From positions 1 to 64,000 of the forward strand of contig JASPKZ010009881.1 of NCBI GenBank assembly GCA_030220185.1: a stretch of DNA of 64,000 nt. The letters are read 5' to 3'. Below the pieces are notes generated by a model that was not told where the DNA came from, made no database searches, and saw only the letters and a list, made by a program, of their open reading frames with translations. Of the stretch, positions 42,841-53,512 are shown piece by piece (the first letter of the stretch is position 1; each line of letters opens with the position of its first letter). The DNA is from Diploptera punctata. Its lineage: Eukaryota; Arthropoda; Insecta; Blattodea; Blaberidae. The position numbers were made by a program, and so were the translations under genes.

Positions 42841-43110
42841 TAAATTATGAGTGGTACGGTCACCATATGGAGCTGAAGTTTGGAAATTTAACAAAAACTT
42901 GGAATAAAAAACTTGTCAATGGAAATGGATTTCTTGAGGAGAGCAGCAAGATATTCAAAATATATAAACATTGGAATGGTGTCACTTGGAAGGAGGAGGA
43001 AAGGAAGACCTCGAAACTCGTGGATCCAAAAAATGAGAACAAGAGGAATGGAGGACATGGGGTGGTTGGATAGAGACGAGTGGAGAAAGAAAATAAAACT
43101 TTAGACGCAG
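42840..43110 (+). pseudogene. LINE-3 C-terminal fragment
   Basis: YGAEVWKFNKN-like, NMEMDFLRRAARYSKYINIG, RRRKGRPRNSWIQKMRTRGM and DRDEWRKKIKL-stop, spread over two frames. Same subgroup as 18438 and 45660. Confidence 0.87.
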
Positions 43111-43164
43111 AAAGATGTGTAAACATTGAAAATCTGTACATGAATAAAAAAAAAGCCTTTCAAA

Positions 43165-43612
43165 AAACGTTAAACTGAAAATATATAAAACTGTTATTCT
43201 CCCAGTTATGTTATGTGGGTGCGAAACATGGACTCGTACTTTAAGGGAGAAAAACAGATTACGAGTACATGAGAATAAAATTTTTAGGAAAATATTTGGA
43301 CCAAAGAGACATGAACAGACAAGTGAGCTACATGGTATTTACAGGAAGCCAGATATAATAAGAACAGTAAGTCTCGTAGACTGCGATGGACAAAGACATG
43401 TGGTACGAATGAGGAATGAAATAAGGACATGGGAGCTTCATGTAGGAAACAAGAGAAAAAACGCTCAGTTTGTAGATCAAGAAAGAAGTGGGAGAATAAC
43501 ATTAACTATGATATGAGGGACGTAATTTTATACAGGAAATGATTTCAATTCATTAGCTCAGAGAGACTTATGTCCGTGCGGTCATGAACCTACGGGTTCG
43601 ATAGTGCCAGTT
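43165..43612 (+). pseudogene. LINE-2 3' fragment
   Basis: CGCETWTRTLREKNRLRVHE, FRKIFGPKRHEQTSELHGIY, RKPDIIRT, then shifted. Ends GGTTCGATAGTGCCAG; the tail is not obvious. Confidence 0.87.
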
Positions 43613-43922
43613 TATCTTTAACATGTTGATCACACCTAGTCTAGTTGCGACTATATGAATTGGTCAGTCCATCTGTTGAAGGGCCTCTCCTACTCCGTCG
43701 TTGGTAAAGTGGTGTTTTCAACTGTAACCGGTCTTCTGGCATTCTCGAAACAGCTGTTTCCATTTAATCAGTACTTGTATAAGCATATAACCCTTTCAAG
43801 CTCTTCCACCTTCCATATATTTCTTAGATCTTCACTATGTAAATTAACTTAGCCTTTAATATCCTAAGTGTAACATAGCATTATTTGATTTAGTTGTACT
43901 TAAAATTAGAGTCATTTTGTTA

Positions 43923-43923
<1 letters not shown>
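43613..43923. other. Unassigned stretch
   Basis: No repeat or coding signal recognised before the TTA array at 43926. Confidence 0.4.
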
Positions 43924-44000
<77 letters not shown>

Positions 44001-44001
44001 C
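43924..44001. repeat. TTA array
   Basis: (ATT)n. Confidence 0.96.
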
Positions 44002-44427
44002 TTCTTCCTTCCAAGTATTAGGCCAAGGCCTGTTACGATCCTATAGAAAATTTTCCCTCCAGCGTTTTGATCCATCCGGGAAATTCTCGTATAAGACTTG
44101 AAAGCATAATAATAGTCCCTTCAATTGGTTGCTGGTCAAAGGAAGGCAAGACCAGTGATGGGGCTGCCATCTTATATAGCCTCTGGTCAGGCTTTTCTGG
44201 AGAAGAAAAGAAAATAAAGGAAAGAAGAAATGGAAGAAAGGAAAGACTCCCTAGCCCTCAGATGCCCCAATAGTGTCAGAGTCGAAAAAAACAAGAGTTA
44301 ACCAAGAGAGGTTAGATAGTAAAGTTAAAAGAGTGCAAAACACAAGTAAGTGGAAGAAATGTTTTGCTCAGCTTGAGCACCTTGTGGTCGCCATCCACAT
44401 ATCCCCTAGATGAGGACCCCTGAGGGA

Positions 44428-44430
<3 letters not shown>
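44002..44430. repeat. Unclassified repeat between TTA arrays
   Basis: ATAAGACTTGAAAGCATAAT and GATGGGGCTGCCATCTTA recall 17700-17790. The rest has a purine-rich A/G stretch. Possibly a LINE 5' region. Confidence 0.45.
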
Positions 44431-44478
<48 letters not shown>

Positions 44479-44492
44479 TACTACTATTATTT
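44431..44492. repeat. TTA/CTA array
   Basis: (TTA)n then (CTA)n. Confidence 0.95.
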
Positions 44493-44504
44493 TTGTCATT
44501 AATT

Positions 44505-44922
44505 ATTATGGACTCTTACTTTAAGGTAGGAAAGGAGATTACTAGTATTTGAGAATAAAGTTCTTAGGACAATTTTTGGGCCAAAAAGAGTGAACAGACA
44601 TGTGAATGGAGAAGATTACATAACAGTGAACTATAATAAGAACAGTTAAGTCTCGTAGACTGCGATGGGCAGGACATGTGACACGAATGGGGAATGAAAG
44701 ACGTGCATGCAAGCTTCTGGTAGGAAAACCAGAGGGAAAACACCCAGTTGGTAGACCAAGAATGAAAGTGGGAGAATAACATTAACTATGATTTGAGGGA
44801 AGTAGAATATATAGGGAATGATTGGGACAACATTAGCTCAGGATAGGCAAGTATGGAGGGTTTATGTCCGCGCGGCAAATGAACCTACGGGTTCAATAGT
44901 ACCACTGAGTTAGTTAGTTATC
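44505..44922 (+). pseudogene. LINE-2 3' fragment
   Basis: ATGGACTCTTACTTTAAGG, FENKVLRTIFGPK-like, LRWAGHVTRMGNERRACKLL, GRPRMKVGE, ending with a GAGTTAGTTAGTTA tail. Several small deletions, including in the YRKPD region. Confidence 0.87.
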
Positions 44923-44929
44923 ATTAATT

Positions 44930-44933
44930 ATTA

Positions 44934-44981
<48 letters not shown>

Positions 44982-44986
44982 TATTA
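44930..44986. repeat. TTA array
   Basis: Directly after the LINE-2 tail. Confidence 0.94.
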
Positions 44987-45550
44987 CAGTTCATTATGAT
45001 CCTTTACTCCATTCTATAATTATTTTCGCAATTTGAAGAATTCCCAGATATTCAATAATTATATCCAAGTAGCAGATTTTTTTATGACCCAAGGCTTATG
45101 TGACGTCACGGAAGGGGAACGTGGCTGGCAGTAGCAGGTGAGGGAAATGAAACTGACGCCGCCCATTTGATCGCCACAAAATATTTGACACAACTGAGTC
45201 GCGGAAGTTGGGTTGGGCGGGACCATTTCCGTCAAGTGTGTCTTGTCTGTTCCAGCGGAACAGTCCCGTTTTCACTGATTAAAATCATATTCAACAACAT
45301 ATGTGAACTTTCCCCCATTTCCGTATCACTTTTCCTTTCTTTGGACCCACGTCTTCAAGATGGATAACGGTCTCACCTTCAGTGCGAGAGGATCTGGATT
45401 GAATTACTATTGAAAGTTTGATATTTTATTATTGTATATAATCTGGGAGGGAAAACTAAATTCAGTTTGAAAAATCGACTTGCCATAAGCTTTCATCAGG
45501 AGCATGGAAGTCCTATTTAACATGGGTTTCTTTTAGAATGTTCTCCTAGA
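44987..45550. other. Unassigned stretch, GC-richer in the middle
   Basis: 45110-45400 is GC-rich compared with its surroundings (CTGACGCCGCCCATTTG). I see no long ORF or repeat family. Could be single-copy host sequence. Confidence 0.4.
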
Positions 45551-45573
45551 AGCATAATAATAATATAATAATA

Positions 45574-45627
<54 letters not shown>

Positions 45628-45632
45628 TTTTA
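45551..45632. repeat. TAA array
   Basis: (AATAAT)n. Confidence 0.95.
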
Positions 45633-45659
45633 ATAAGTATTTTCTCCACATTACAATAG

Positions 45660-46055
45660 TTATCCTTCAGTCTAAATGTATTTTGCTCCGCCACATATTT
45701 CTATCCTCAGCATCTTCTTCTTTGAGTTCTCTGCTGACCATGTTTCTTCTCACTTCATTCAATCACTGTTTCCTGAGTTTCCCCTTCCTCTTCCTGGCTT
45801 CAGCATTCCAATCCAACATCATTCTTGGGATTCTATTATTCTCCATCCTCTTCAGATGTTCATATTTCAATCTTCGTTCTTCTATTACTTATATATATTA
45901 TGTTTAACATTAATTATTTTTCTAATTTTCTGGCTCCGAATTTTCTCATTTCTTGATTTTTTTGTTGCCCTTCGCCAAAAATGCATCTCTGTTGTCAATA
46001 ATGATTTGCTTGTTGTCTACCTAAAGTCCAGGGTGTAATTTTATCTGTCCGGTTT
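45660..46055 (-). pseudogene. LINE-3 C-terminal fragment
   Basis: Minus strand: TTEMHFWRRATKKSRNEKIR, HLKRMENNRIPRMMLDWNAE and AEDRNMWRSKIHL. The GRPRKxW signature is degraded (KRKGKLRK). Immediately upstream (46055-46335) is RTE-like 5' UTR, so RT and endonuclease are absent between the two. Confidence 0.85.
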
Positions 46056-46335
46056 TCATTTCTTTGGGTCTTTTAGCATTGCCTGATTTTTATGCAAGAC
46101 GGAGAGCTAGCCTATCGCTACAACCCCCAACCTGGAGGACCAGGTTATTTGTTTTCGAGGTTTTCTTCCCCTAGCCTTTGACGAGCTAACGTCTACCTAC
46201 AAGGCAGTAGTGTTTGTTCCCTAGACAGGGGCCCTTACTAGGTACTATCAGCCGGGCCAGCTGAACACAGATTTTTTAACAGGTTGTTACTCTCTCCCCT
46301 CACCCTATTCAACCTGGCTTGGTACAGGCTTCGGC
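46055..46335 (-). mobile_element. RTE-like LINE 5' UTR
   Basis: The minus strand shares GGTCCTCCAGGTTGGGGG, GCCCGGCTGATAGTACC and GTTAAAAAATCTGTGTTCAG with the 5' lead at 26225-26590. It is joined directly to a LINE-3 C-terminus, either by a large internal deletion or by independent insertion. Confidence 0.75.
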
Positions 46336-46400
46336 GGGTTTAGTAGTAGTAGTTAGTAGTGTAGTAGTAGTAGTAGTAAGTGAGTAAGTAATAATAATAA
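46336..46400. repeat. TAG microsatellite then AATAAT
   Basis: (TAG)n and GTAAGTGAGTAAGTAAT. Confidence 0.9.
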
Positions 46401-46745
46401 TGGCCGCGAGATGACTAGTGGTTATGCTCCTTGCCACTTGTTCCGAGAGTCGCGGGTTCGAACCCAGTCGGGGTCGATTGATTTTGTTAAGGATGGATAA
46501 ATCCAAGGAGAAAATACTCCGGGAAGGACTTTAAGCCGTGGGTCCCGAGTCTGAAAATTTGTCAGACTCGTAAAAGATCCTTAAGCCTGAATAAAAAATC
46601 TCTAAGCAAAATGTGCCGTTCTCAACATCCTAGTAATACCTTATTGCCTGCTAGATGTCTCATTGAGTCGGTATGTTGACCGCATACCATTCATGACATC
46701 TATGGGTAAATAAGGTAACTAAATTAACCTGGTCTAGTAACTCCA
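46401..46745 (+). mobile_element. SINE-B, near complete
   Basis: Head GGCCGCGAGATGACTAGTGG (A box), CGCGGGTTCGAACCCAG (B box), CTCCGGGAAGGACTTTAAGC, GGGTCCCGAGTCTGAAAATT, CCTTAAGCCTGAATAAAAA, then CATTCATGACATCTATGGG at the 3' side. Best copy of the family. Confidence 0.9.
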
Positions 46746-46779
46746 ATAAAGGAGAGGTTTATGTTTCAACAATGGATTA

Positions 46780-46782
46780 TAA

Positions 46783-46852
<70 letters not shown>

Positions 46853-46868
46853 TAATAATAATAGTAAT
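46780..46868. repeat. TAA array
   Basis: (ATA)n with slips. Confidence 0.95.
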
Positions 46869-47142
46869 TTGGATAGCAGGTAAAAAACTCTATCTGGACA
46901 TGCTTTTACTTCAGTATGTGGCTTCTCTAACCATGCGAGCACCATCTTTCTGGCCCGGAAGGTAACATCTGATAAACATTCCGGCCACAGGAATACGTGA
47001 AGGATTCTTATGCCTTGGAAAAGGTAACTAGTCTTGGAGAAGATGACTCGAAAATTAAACTCGTGGTCCTTCAGGTTGAAGGTTGTTTTGGTGAGTTGGT
47101 ACCCCAGCAGTGTAAAAAGGTCCACACACACAATTCCAATAG

Positions 47143-47145
47143 TAA

Positions 47146-47186
<41 letters not shown>

Positions 47187-47206
47187 TAATAATAATAATC
47201 ATTCTG
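47143..47206. repeat. TAA array
   Basis: (AAT)n; it lies at the 3' side of the minus-strand LINE-3 fragment that follows, so it may be its tail. Confidence 0.92.
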
Positions 47207-47285
47207 TATTCCTCTCTGACCATCCATTGATCTTCCTCCAATCCTCTGACAATCAAAGCCGGTTGCACACTCTCTATCCAGGTTT
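47207..47285 (-). pseudogene. LINE-3-type C-terminal tip
   Basis: The minus strand reads IESVQPALIVRGLEEDQWMV and REEYRM, the last residues of a LINE C-terminus. The adjoining TTA array is in the right place for its tail. Confidence 0.6.
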
Positions 47286-47289
47286 TCTT

Positions 47290-47290
47290 T

Positions 47291-47353
<63 letters not shown>

Positions 47354-47356
47354 TTC
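47290..47356. repeat. TAA array
   Basis: (AAT)n. Confidence 0.95.
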
Positions 47357-47700
47357 GAAGCACTACCTCAGGAGGTACCATGCCTACTCCCTGACTAGAG
47401 GACCAGGATTCGATATCCGGTGGGTAGTAGTAGTGGAGGTATACACTCTTTAAACGATATATTGTGCAACAGATGTCTGGAATAAATTCCAAATCCCTCC
47501 GCAGTGCGTACATTGATAAGGCATGTGGTACTGCTTATGGCGATTCGTACGTCGGATAGGACGTCAAGCCATCTGGCTCCTTGGTACTTTACGACAGGTG
47601 TTGGCTACGTGCTGGCACTGGACTTCAACTTCTTTATTTTGTTCATTATCATCATTCTTGATACGCACTACTACAACAAGAGTCCTCTCTGAACTTAATA
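47357..47700 (+). mobile_element. SINE-H family, better copy
   Basis: ACTACCTCAGGAGGTACC, GGACCAGGATTCGATATCCG (B box), GGCATGTGGTACTGCTTATG, GCGATTCGTACGTCGG and CTACGTGCTGGCACTGG. Counterpart of 6700-6995. Confidence 0.7.
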
Positions 47701-47804
47701 TAAAAAACACATCTCGGTAAAGTGGTTTGGTAAAGTGTTGCACCAATTAAAAATAAACAAGAATGACATCTACCAGCTTAATGCGGAACTCGAAACACGA
47801 GAAG

Positions 47805-47823
47805 TAATAATAATAATAATATA

Positions 47824-47882
<59 letters not shown>

Positions 47883-47912
47883 TAATAATAATAATAATAA
47901 TAATAATGGTTT
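47805..47912. repeat. TAA array, LINE tail
   Basis: In inverse orientation it is the (TTA)n tail of the 3' end at 47913-47975. Confidence 0.93.
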
Positions 47913-47975
47913 AATTTTAATTGAAAGAGTTAAGCCCATAAAGTCTTACATTCAACCAAATAAATAAGATATACA
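47913..47975 (-). mobile_element. Jockey/CR1-like LINE 3' end
   Basis: Minus strand GGTTGAATGTAAGACTTTAT, GGGCTTAACTCTTTC, then the TTA tail. This is the extreme 3' terminus of the family with the hairpin partly decayed. Confidence 0.75.
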
Positions 47976-48204
47976 ATAATTTGCATTTACACACTATAAT
48001 TAACTTTCTAAATAATTTTATTACTATTAACATAAACATGCTTTTCTCCAGTGTAGTTTAACCTCTCACCTTATAAGTTTAATGTTTTTCAGCAATTTGG
48101 CTTCTCATTTTTTCAGAAAATTTTTATCCTCTCTTATTTGAAATACTATTTTTTCCATTTTTGTGGTGACAATAATATTACAAACAATATAATGCTATAT
48201 AACA

Positions 48205-48572
48205 TAATTGAAAGTATTTAAGACTAAAGTTCTTAGGAAATGTTTTGGATCAAAGAGAGATGAACAGACAGGCGAATGGAGAAGACTACATAACAGTGCG
48301 CTACATGATCTTTATAGGAAACCAGATATAATAAGAAGTATTAAGTATCGTAGACTATGATCGATAGGACATGTGGCATGAATGGGGAATGAAAGAGGGG
48401 CATGGAAGCTTCTTGTAGGAAAACCAGAAGGAAAACATCCAGAATGAGGTGTGACAACATTAACCATGATTTGAGGGAAGTAGATTATACAGGGGATGAT
48501 TGGAAAACATTAGCTGACAGGGATGTGTGGAGAGCTTATGTCCGCGAGGCCTGATCTTACAGGTTCAATTTG
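48205..48572 (+). pseudogene. LINE-2 3' fragment
   Basis: Begins near AGTATTTAAGACTAAAGTTC, then KRDEQTGEWRRLHN-like, LYRKPDI, KLLVGKPEGK-like, YDLREVDYTGDDWKTL-like. It ends CTTACAGGTTCAATTTG without a repeat tail. Confidence 0.85.
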
Positions 48573-48586
48573 TTATAATGGTACTT

Positions 48587-48893
48587 ATGTAGCGTAGTGG
48601 TTAAGGCACTGCGCTACAAGCCGGAAGGTCGAGGGTTCAAGTCCCGGTAGGGTCAGGATTCTTCAACTGACCCAAACCTTCTGGCGGCACTATGGCCCTG
48701 GGGTCTACTCAGTCTCTAACGGAAATGAGTACTAGTCCTTGTTCTGGGGGTAAAGGCGGCCGTCACGCAGGGCTGACAACCCGGCTGACATCAAGTGCCG
48801 ATTGTCCAGAAAAAGTGGGAGCCTTAACCTCCTACTACCCCAAGGGCCTCCTGAGGCCTGTAGTGGGATTACTTTACTTTACTTTAAGAGTAA
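48587..48893 (+). mobile_element. SINE-A, near full length
   Basis: TGTAGCGTAGTGGTTAAGGC (A box), GAGGGTTCAAGTCCCGG (B box), CCAAACCTTCTGGCGGCAC, GGCCTGTAGTGGGATTAC and (TTTAC)n. It lacks the first few bases of the head. Confidence 0.92.
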
Positions 48894-48923
48894 AGATCTT
48901 TATTTATTGCAAATGTTGGTGTT

Positions 48924-49135
48924 ATTAGTCGTTCAAAATATCTCTGCAGGTGGAAGAATTGCGAAGCTCTCTTTGTTACTACACGTGACGTCATATAAGG
49001 CAGTGTTCACTGTCTTCGTCCCACGTCCCATTCCCCTCTGCCCTCATAGATAGCAGTGCCACGTGTTCTATTCCTGCATAAACACGACTGCAGTGCCCTC
49101 CGTCAACAACTGCGTTTACTCCTTAAACGGATAAT
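48924..49135 (+). mobile_element. 212-bp ATTA-ended element, copy 2
   Basis: ATTAGTCGTTCAAAATATC to CCTTAAACGGATAAT, with CACGTGACGTCATATAAGG inside. hAT-like coding starts just downstream, but other copies lack that neighbour, so the association may be chance. Confidence 0.87.
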
Positions 49136-49139
49136 ACAG

Positions 49140-49803
49140 TGAGAACCCATAACAAAATTCGATACAAAACATGCAACTTCCACAACCTTCACACAACTTC
49201 TATACGTGATATGTTCCTCTGCCTCCAGAGCCAGTGATAACAATGTGGACAACATGGACCGAAGCTGTAATTTTCTACAGTAAGCACTTTGAAGCTGTGA
49301 AGTCAAGTGATTGAGCACTTTTCTTCTGATCCTGCAGGTGTGTGAGTGAATCCTTTGTTAGCATTCAACAGTTTTCAAAGTTCTCTGTTCAGTTCATACA
49401 TCGCAAGTCACTTCAGCTGGCTTCCCAACAGTATCAAGAAACCGGGAAACTTCAGGTATGCCTCTCCAAGAAGCTGTGGAAATAATGGAAGATGCAGTTC
49501 AAAGGTCAGTGTTGTACCAGGAGAAGTGGATGGTGCAGTTTCCACTAAACTGCAGTCTGTGCTAAACAAGAACCCTGGATACCCAACTCTTGTTACTCTT
49601 TCTCGCTTATTTAATGGTGAAAGTGTAGAACCCCCTGAGAATATTATTCCTAGTACAATCCCTCTCCACAATTATGCACCGTTGACTTCTTGCGAAGTTG
49701 AGCGATCTTTTTCAATTCACAAATTCATATTGTCAGACAGAAGACTGTGCATGACAACAGAACATTTGGAAAAGTATATTACAATTAATTGTGGACACTG
49801 ATT
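49140..49803 (+). pseudogene. hAT-type transposase C-terminal remnant
   Basis: The main frame 49346-49801 ends SCEVERSFSIHKFILSDRRL, then TEHLEKYITINCG. The SCxxERSFS...LSxRR...NLEKY block is the C-terminal dimerisation motif of hAT-type transposases. Upstream, LQSVLNKNPGYPTLVTLSRL fits the preceding helices. 49140-49340 may encode earlier parts with stops. The catalytic D and E residues are not identifiable and the N-terminal BED finger is absent. A domesticated hAT-derived gene exon is an alternative. Confidence 0.75.
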
Positions 49804-50565
49804 CAATGTGGCTTAAATGCTTCAATGGCTAACACTTGTACGTGAGTACTGTACTTTGTAGCAGAAGTGAATTGATTTAAAAATTATCACAGAGATTTGA
49901 CTATGTGGACTTCTTTTTTATAGCAATGAAATAATTTGGATATTACATTTATAATTGCTTTATTACATATTTATTTACATATTTCACAATATTTGGTTAC
50001 ATATTTATGTACATATTTCTTAATTTGATATTACATAAAATCCGGGCCTTGTGTATTAGCATTTTTAACCTGAAGGTGGAAGTTCACTTGTTTTGCAAAA
50101 GAAAAAACAGAAGAAGAATTGTTTAGTGAATTCACGATACCTAGTAATGCGTGTGGGTCGTCACGCTGGAAGACCACGGACTGGATAATTACCTCAATTT
50201 ATAAACAATAAAGAGGAAAAACAACTTCTTTTTCTTACGACGCCAAAGAACTGTCTCAAGGTCGCTATATGATATCCATCTAAAACAGTGAAATTAACAG
50301 TGACGTAATTATTATCATTTATGTGCTGGTCCGACAGAAACTGTTCCATACCGGAAGAAAGTTCTTTCTTGCGAAATGTGTAATTTTCCCGTATACGGGA
50401 TAAATCATGCCATTGCCACAAGAATTCTCTCAAAGACTCCATTTCTGGGTGTAGTGAGTATTCGATATAAAAAAGGCCACGTAGAAACACAAAAACCAAC
50501 GCAAATTCCACAGAAGTCGAATTTATGGCCTTACGATATATATTTAGTTATTTATTTCTTTATTT
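49804..50565. other. Mostly unassigned stretch
   Basis: TTACATATTTATTTACATAT-type repeats at 49965-50030. Near 50070-50090 GAAGTTCACTTG echoes the Helitron internal repeat. No gene. Confidence 0.4.
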
Positions 50566-50905
50566 TGATAATTAAATCGTTAAAAAACTATTGCTACAGC
50601 GATTTTTAAGTTACGGCATTCAGCTAACAACCTCCATTCGTAATGAACGGATTTAGCTGATTTCTGGAGAATATCTTTATCATTTTATTTCAACGTCGTA
50701 TACCGAGTTTCGTTGCGAAAAATAATAAAATACAGCTGCTAGAGCGATTTTTAAATGTTCACTTCAGGTCAACCCACACTCCTAATGAGTAATTTTAATG
50801 GTTAACGGACTTGACAGTCATTTCTTAATTAACTGCTACATGCCGAGTTTGATTCCGAAAAAAATTGCGACGGCCTGCTAGAGCTTTAACAGAATATAGG
50901 CCTAT
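50566..50905 (-). mobile_element. Helitron C-related internal fragment
   Basis: The minus strand shares GACCTGAAGTGAACATTTAA, AAAATCGCTCTAGCAGC and CGCAACGAAACTCGGTATA with 63580-63700. Contains two or three diverged internal repeats of the AAAAATCGCT module. Confidence 0.65.
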
Positions 50906-50911
50906 ATATAG

Positions 50912-51239
50912 GTCCACATTTGTGGTCTCCAGATAGCGTGCTGCCTTGTCACGCAGCGGACCCGAGTTCGATTCCCGGTCGGGAGAGGCTCCTGGGTGAG
51001 GATTTTTTCGGGGTTTTCCCTCACCTGTAAGACAAATGTCAGGAAGTTTAGGGCTCAACGGTCCCCGAAAGTCATCCGGCCATCACCATTCTTATCATTA
51101 CCATCATCCTTCACCGGTGTGGAAAGCAACGGGAAGCTACCATACCTATAATTCCCTAGTAAAGCTGCAGAACATAGCATGGAAATGCTATGATTGCAGT
51201 GAAAAACCTGCCATCCGGCAGAATTACTATGGATGAATG
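50912..51239 (+). mobile_element. SINE-C, near full length
   Basis: GTCCACATTTGTGGTCTCC head, GAGTTCGATTCCCGGTCGG (B box), CCTGTAAGACAAATGTCAGG, CCGGTGTGGAAAGCAACGG, the ATAGCATGGAAATGCTAT hairpin, end ACTATGGATGAATGG. Confidence 0.93.
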
Positions 51240-51425
<186 letters not shown>

Positions 51426-51544
51426 ACAAAATAATGGAACGCCTTCTAAATCTTCATTAATGTGGGTGAAGTAGTACCAAGATTAGTCTTTAAAATAACT
51501 ATAAATATTCTTAATGAATTTATTTATACAACTTATGATCATAT

Positions 51545-51779
51545 TGGTTTTTCCTCACCTGTCAGACAAATGTCAGGAAAACTTTAAGTCCCAAACGGTC
51601 CCGAAATCATATGGCCATCATCATCCTTATCATCATCATCATCATCCTTCACCGGTGTGGAAAGCAACGGGAATCTACCACACCTACAATTCCCTAGTAA
51701 AGCTGCAAGCATAGCATGAAAATGCTATAATTGCAGGGAAGGACCTGCCTTCGGGCAGAATTATTATGGATGGATGGAT
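51545..51779 (+). mobile_element. SINE-C 3' part
   Basis: Starts at TTTTTCCTCACCTGTCAGAC and ends TTATTATGGATGGATGG, with the ATAGCATGAAAATGCTAT hairpin. The head is missing (5' truncation). Confidence 0.9.
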
Positions 51780-52036
51780 GATCGAATTCTTTATGCATAT
51801 GTAGGCTACCATTCTTCATAAAAATATTTCTCCATCTATTTAAGAGAGAAAGAAGTGAAAATCTCCTTACTCTAGTTTCCATTCACACCTTATTACCTCA
51901 ATTAATTCAGAACTGGAAGTCATGTTGGGAGATGTCTGACTTCTCCTCATGGTCCTCCAACTAGTCTTTTAACACAACCAGCAAGTGCAAGTATGGGCAC
52001 TGTCATCTTGAAATATAGTATTCCCTGAAGGGAACA

Positions 52037-52376
52037 AAATTAAAATTATAATATAAAATTATAAAACTGTTACCCAATACGTCCGTCTCCCCAACTTTGT
52101 AAACTAATAATTCTTTGAAGGCCTTTAAGGACTAGTCCCATCATCAGCAGAAGGAGCAGGATGTAGGTCTGAATCTATTGCATTGAGGATCAGTATATAC
52201 AGACCTATCTCCTGCTCCTGCTGATGATGTGACTAATCCCGAAAGACCTGCAAAGAATTAATAGTTTACAAAGATGAGGAGGCGGACCATTAGGTAACAA
52301 TTTTATAATTTTTCATTATAATTTTAATTTACTGACTAATACCTCAACGAAATGTTGTTATAAGTTGTATTAACAT
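52037..52376 (+). mobile_element. Foldback element with 11-bp TSD (Penelope pseudo-LTR candidate)
   Basis: Flanked by tgaagggaaca at 52026-52036 and 52377-52387. Arms 52037-52180 and 52200-52330 are inverted: AAAATTAAAATTATAAT / ATTATAATTTTAATTT, GGACTAGTCCCATCATCAGC and GCTGATGATGTGACTAATCC near the centre. The asymmetric tail 52331-52376 has ACCTCAACGAAATG, as in the 20101 element. Confidence 0.83.
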
Positions 52377-52643
52377 TGAAGGGAACACTGTACAATTGAG
52401 TACATGTAGTTCTACATCATGCCCTCATGACCACAACAGTATCTTTGTCATTCACTGTGACAATCGGACCTACAGGTTATAAGAATATTGCTGTCCGAAC
52501 CATTATTGACCCTCGACCGTGTTCAAATTTTACGCATTAAATAGTGTGCGTTGAAAGCTTATTTTGTTGTTCTCCAGATGTACAATATATTTCTATTCTA
52601 TTCTAAAAAAAAAAAAAATCTATTCTATTCTAATCTATTCTAT

Positions 52644-52854
52644 ATTAGTCATTCAAAATATCTCTGCAGGCGGAAGAATTACGAAGCTCAGTTTGTTGCT
52701 ACACGTGACGTCACATAAGGCAGTGTACACTGTCAGCGTCCCACGTCCCATTCCCCTCTGCACTCTAGATAGCAGTGTCACGTGTTCTATTTCTGCATAA
52801 ACACGACTGCAGTGCCCTCCGTCAACAACTGCGCTTACTCCTTAAACGGTTAAT
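52644..52854 (+). mobile_element. ATTA-ended element, copy 3
   Basis: ATTAGTCATTCAAAATATC to CCTTAAACGGTTAAT, 211 bp, with CACGTGACGTCACATAAGG (the TATA-like part mutated). Confidence 0.87.
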
Positions 52855-52934
52855 ACCCTACCAGTCATGTTTTGATAAGGGACCAACAGTTTCAGTTTCA
52901 TATTAAATAATCATTTCATGTCATTATTTTCTAA

Positions 52935-53512
52935 ACTTGGGTTGTAAAATCAGTAGAAACATGAACTGCGGTCAAGAAGTAAAGCAGAGGATAGCAATGA
53001 CAAAATAAGCTTTTAACAAGAAGAGAAGCATTTTCTGTGGACCTTTTGGCAAAACAATTACAGAAGAGACTAGTGAAGTGCTTTGTGTGGAGTGTAGCAT
53101 TGTATGGTGCAGGGACTTGGACATTACGACGGAATGAGGAAAAGCGACTGGAAGCTTTTGAAATGTGGATATGGAGAAGGATGAAACGTATAAAATGGAC
53201 AGACAAAATAAAAAATAATAAGATGTGCTAGACAGAATAGGGGAAGGAAGAACAATGCTGGAACTCATAAAGAAGAAGAAAATAAATTGGATTGGCCACT
53301 GGATAAGAAGAAACTGCCTGCTGACGGATGACCCAGAAGGAATGGTCAACGGAAAGAAAATTAGAGGCAGAAAAATACATCAGTTGATAGACAATATTAA
53401 AATAAATGGGTTTTACGCGGATACAAAAAGGAAAGCTGAGTTAAGGAAAGAGGAGAATGCTGAGTTTGCAGTGAAAGACCTGTTCTTGGGCAGAACACTA
53501 TGTATATTATAA
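52935..53512 (+). pseudogene. RTE-like LINE 3' fragment, best preserved
   Basis: Starts at the MNCGQEVKQRIAMTK region. KCFVWSVALYGAGTWTLRRN and FEMWIWRRMKRIKWTDKIKN are followed (after a shift) by MLDRIGEGRTMLELIKKKKI, HWIRRNCLLTDDPEG, ENAEFAVKDLFLGRTL. It extends to the family 3' end, with one main frameshift near 53220. Confidence 0.9.

Noticed and set aside
45110..45400. CpG-island-like promoter or exon
   Set aside because: GC-richer, but no long ORF, consistent splice sites or similarity that I could recognise.
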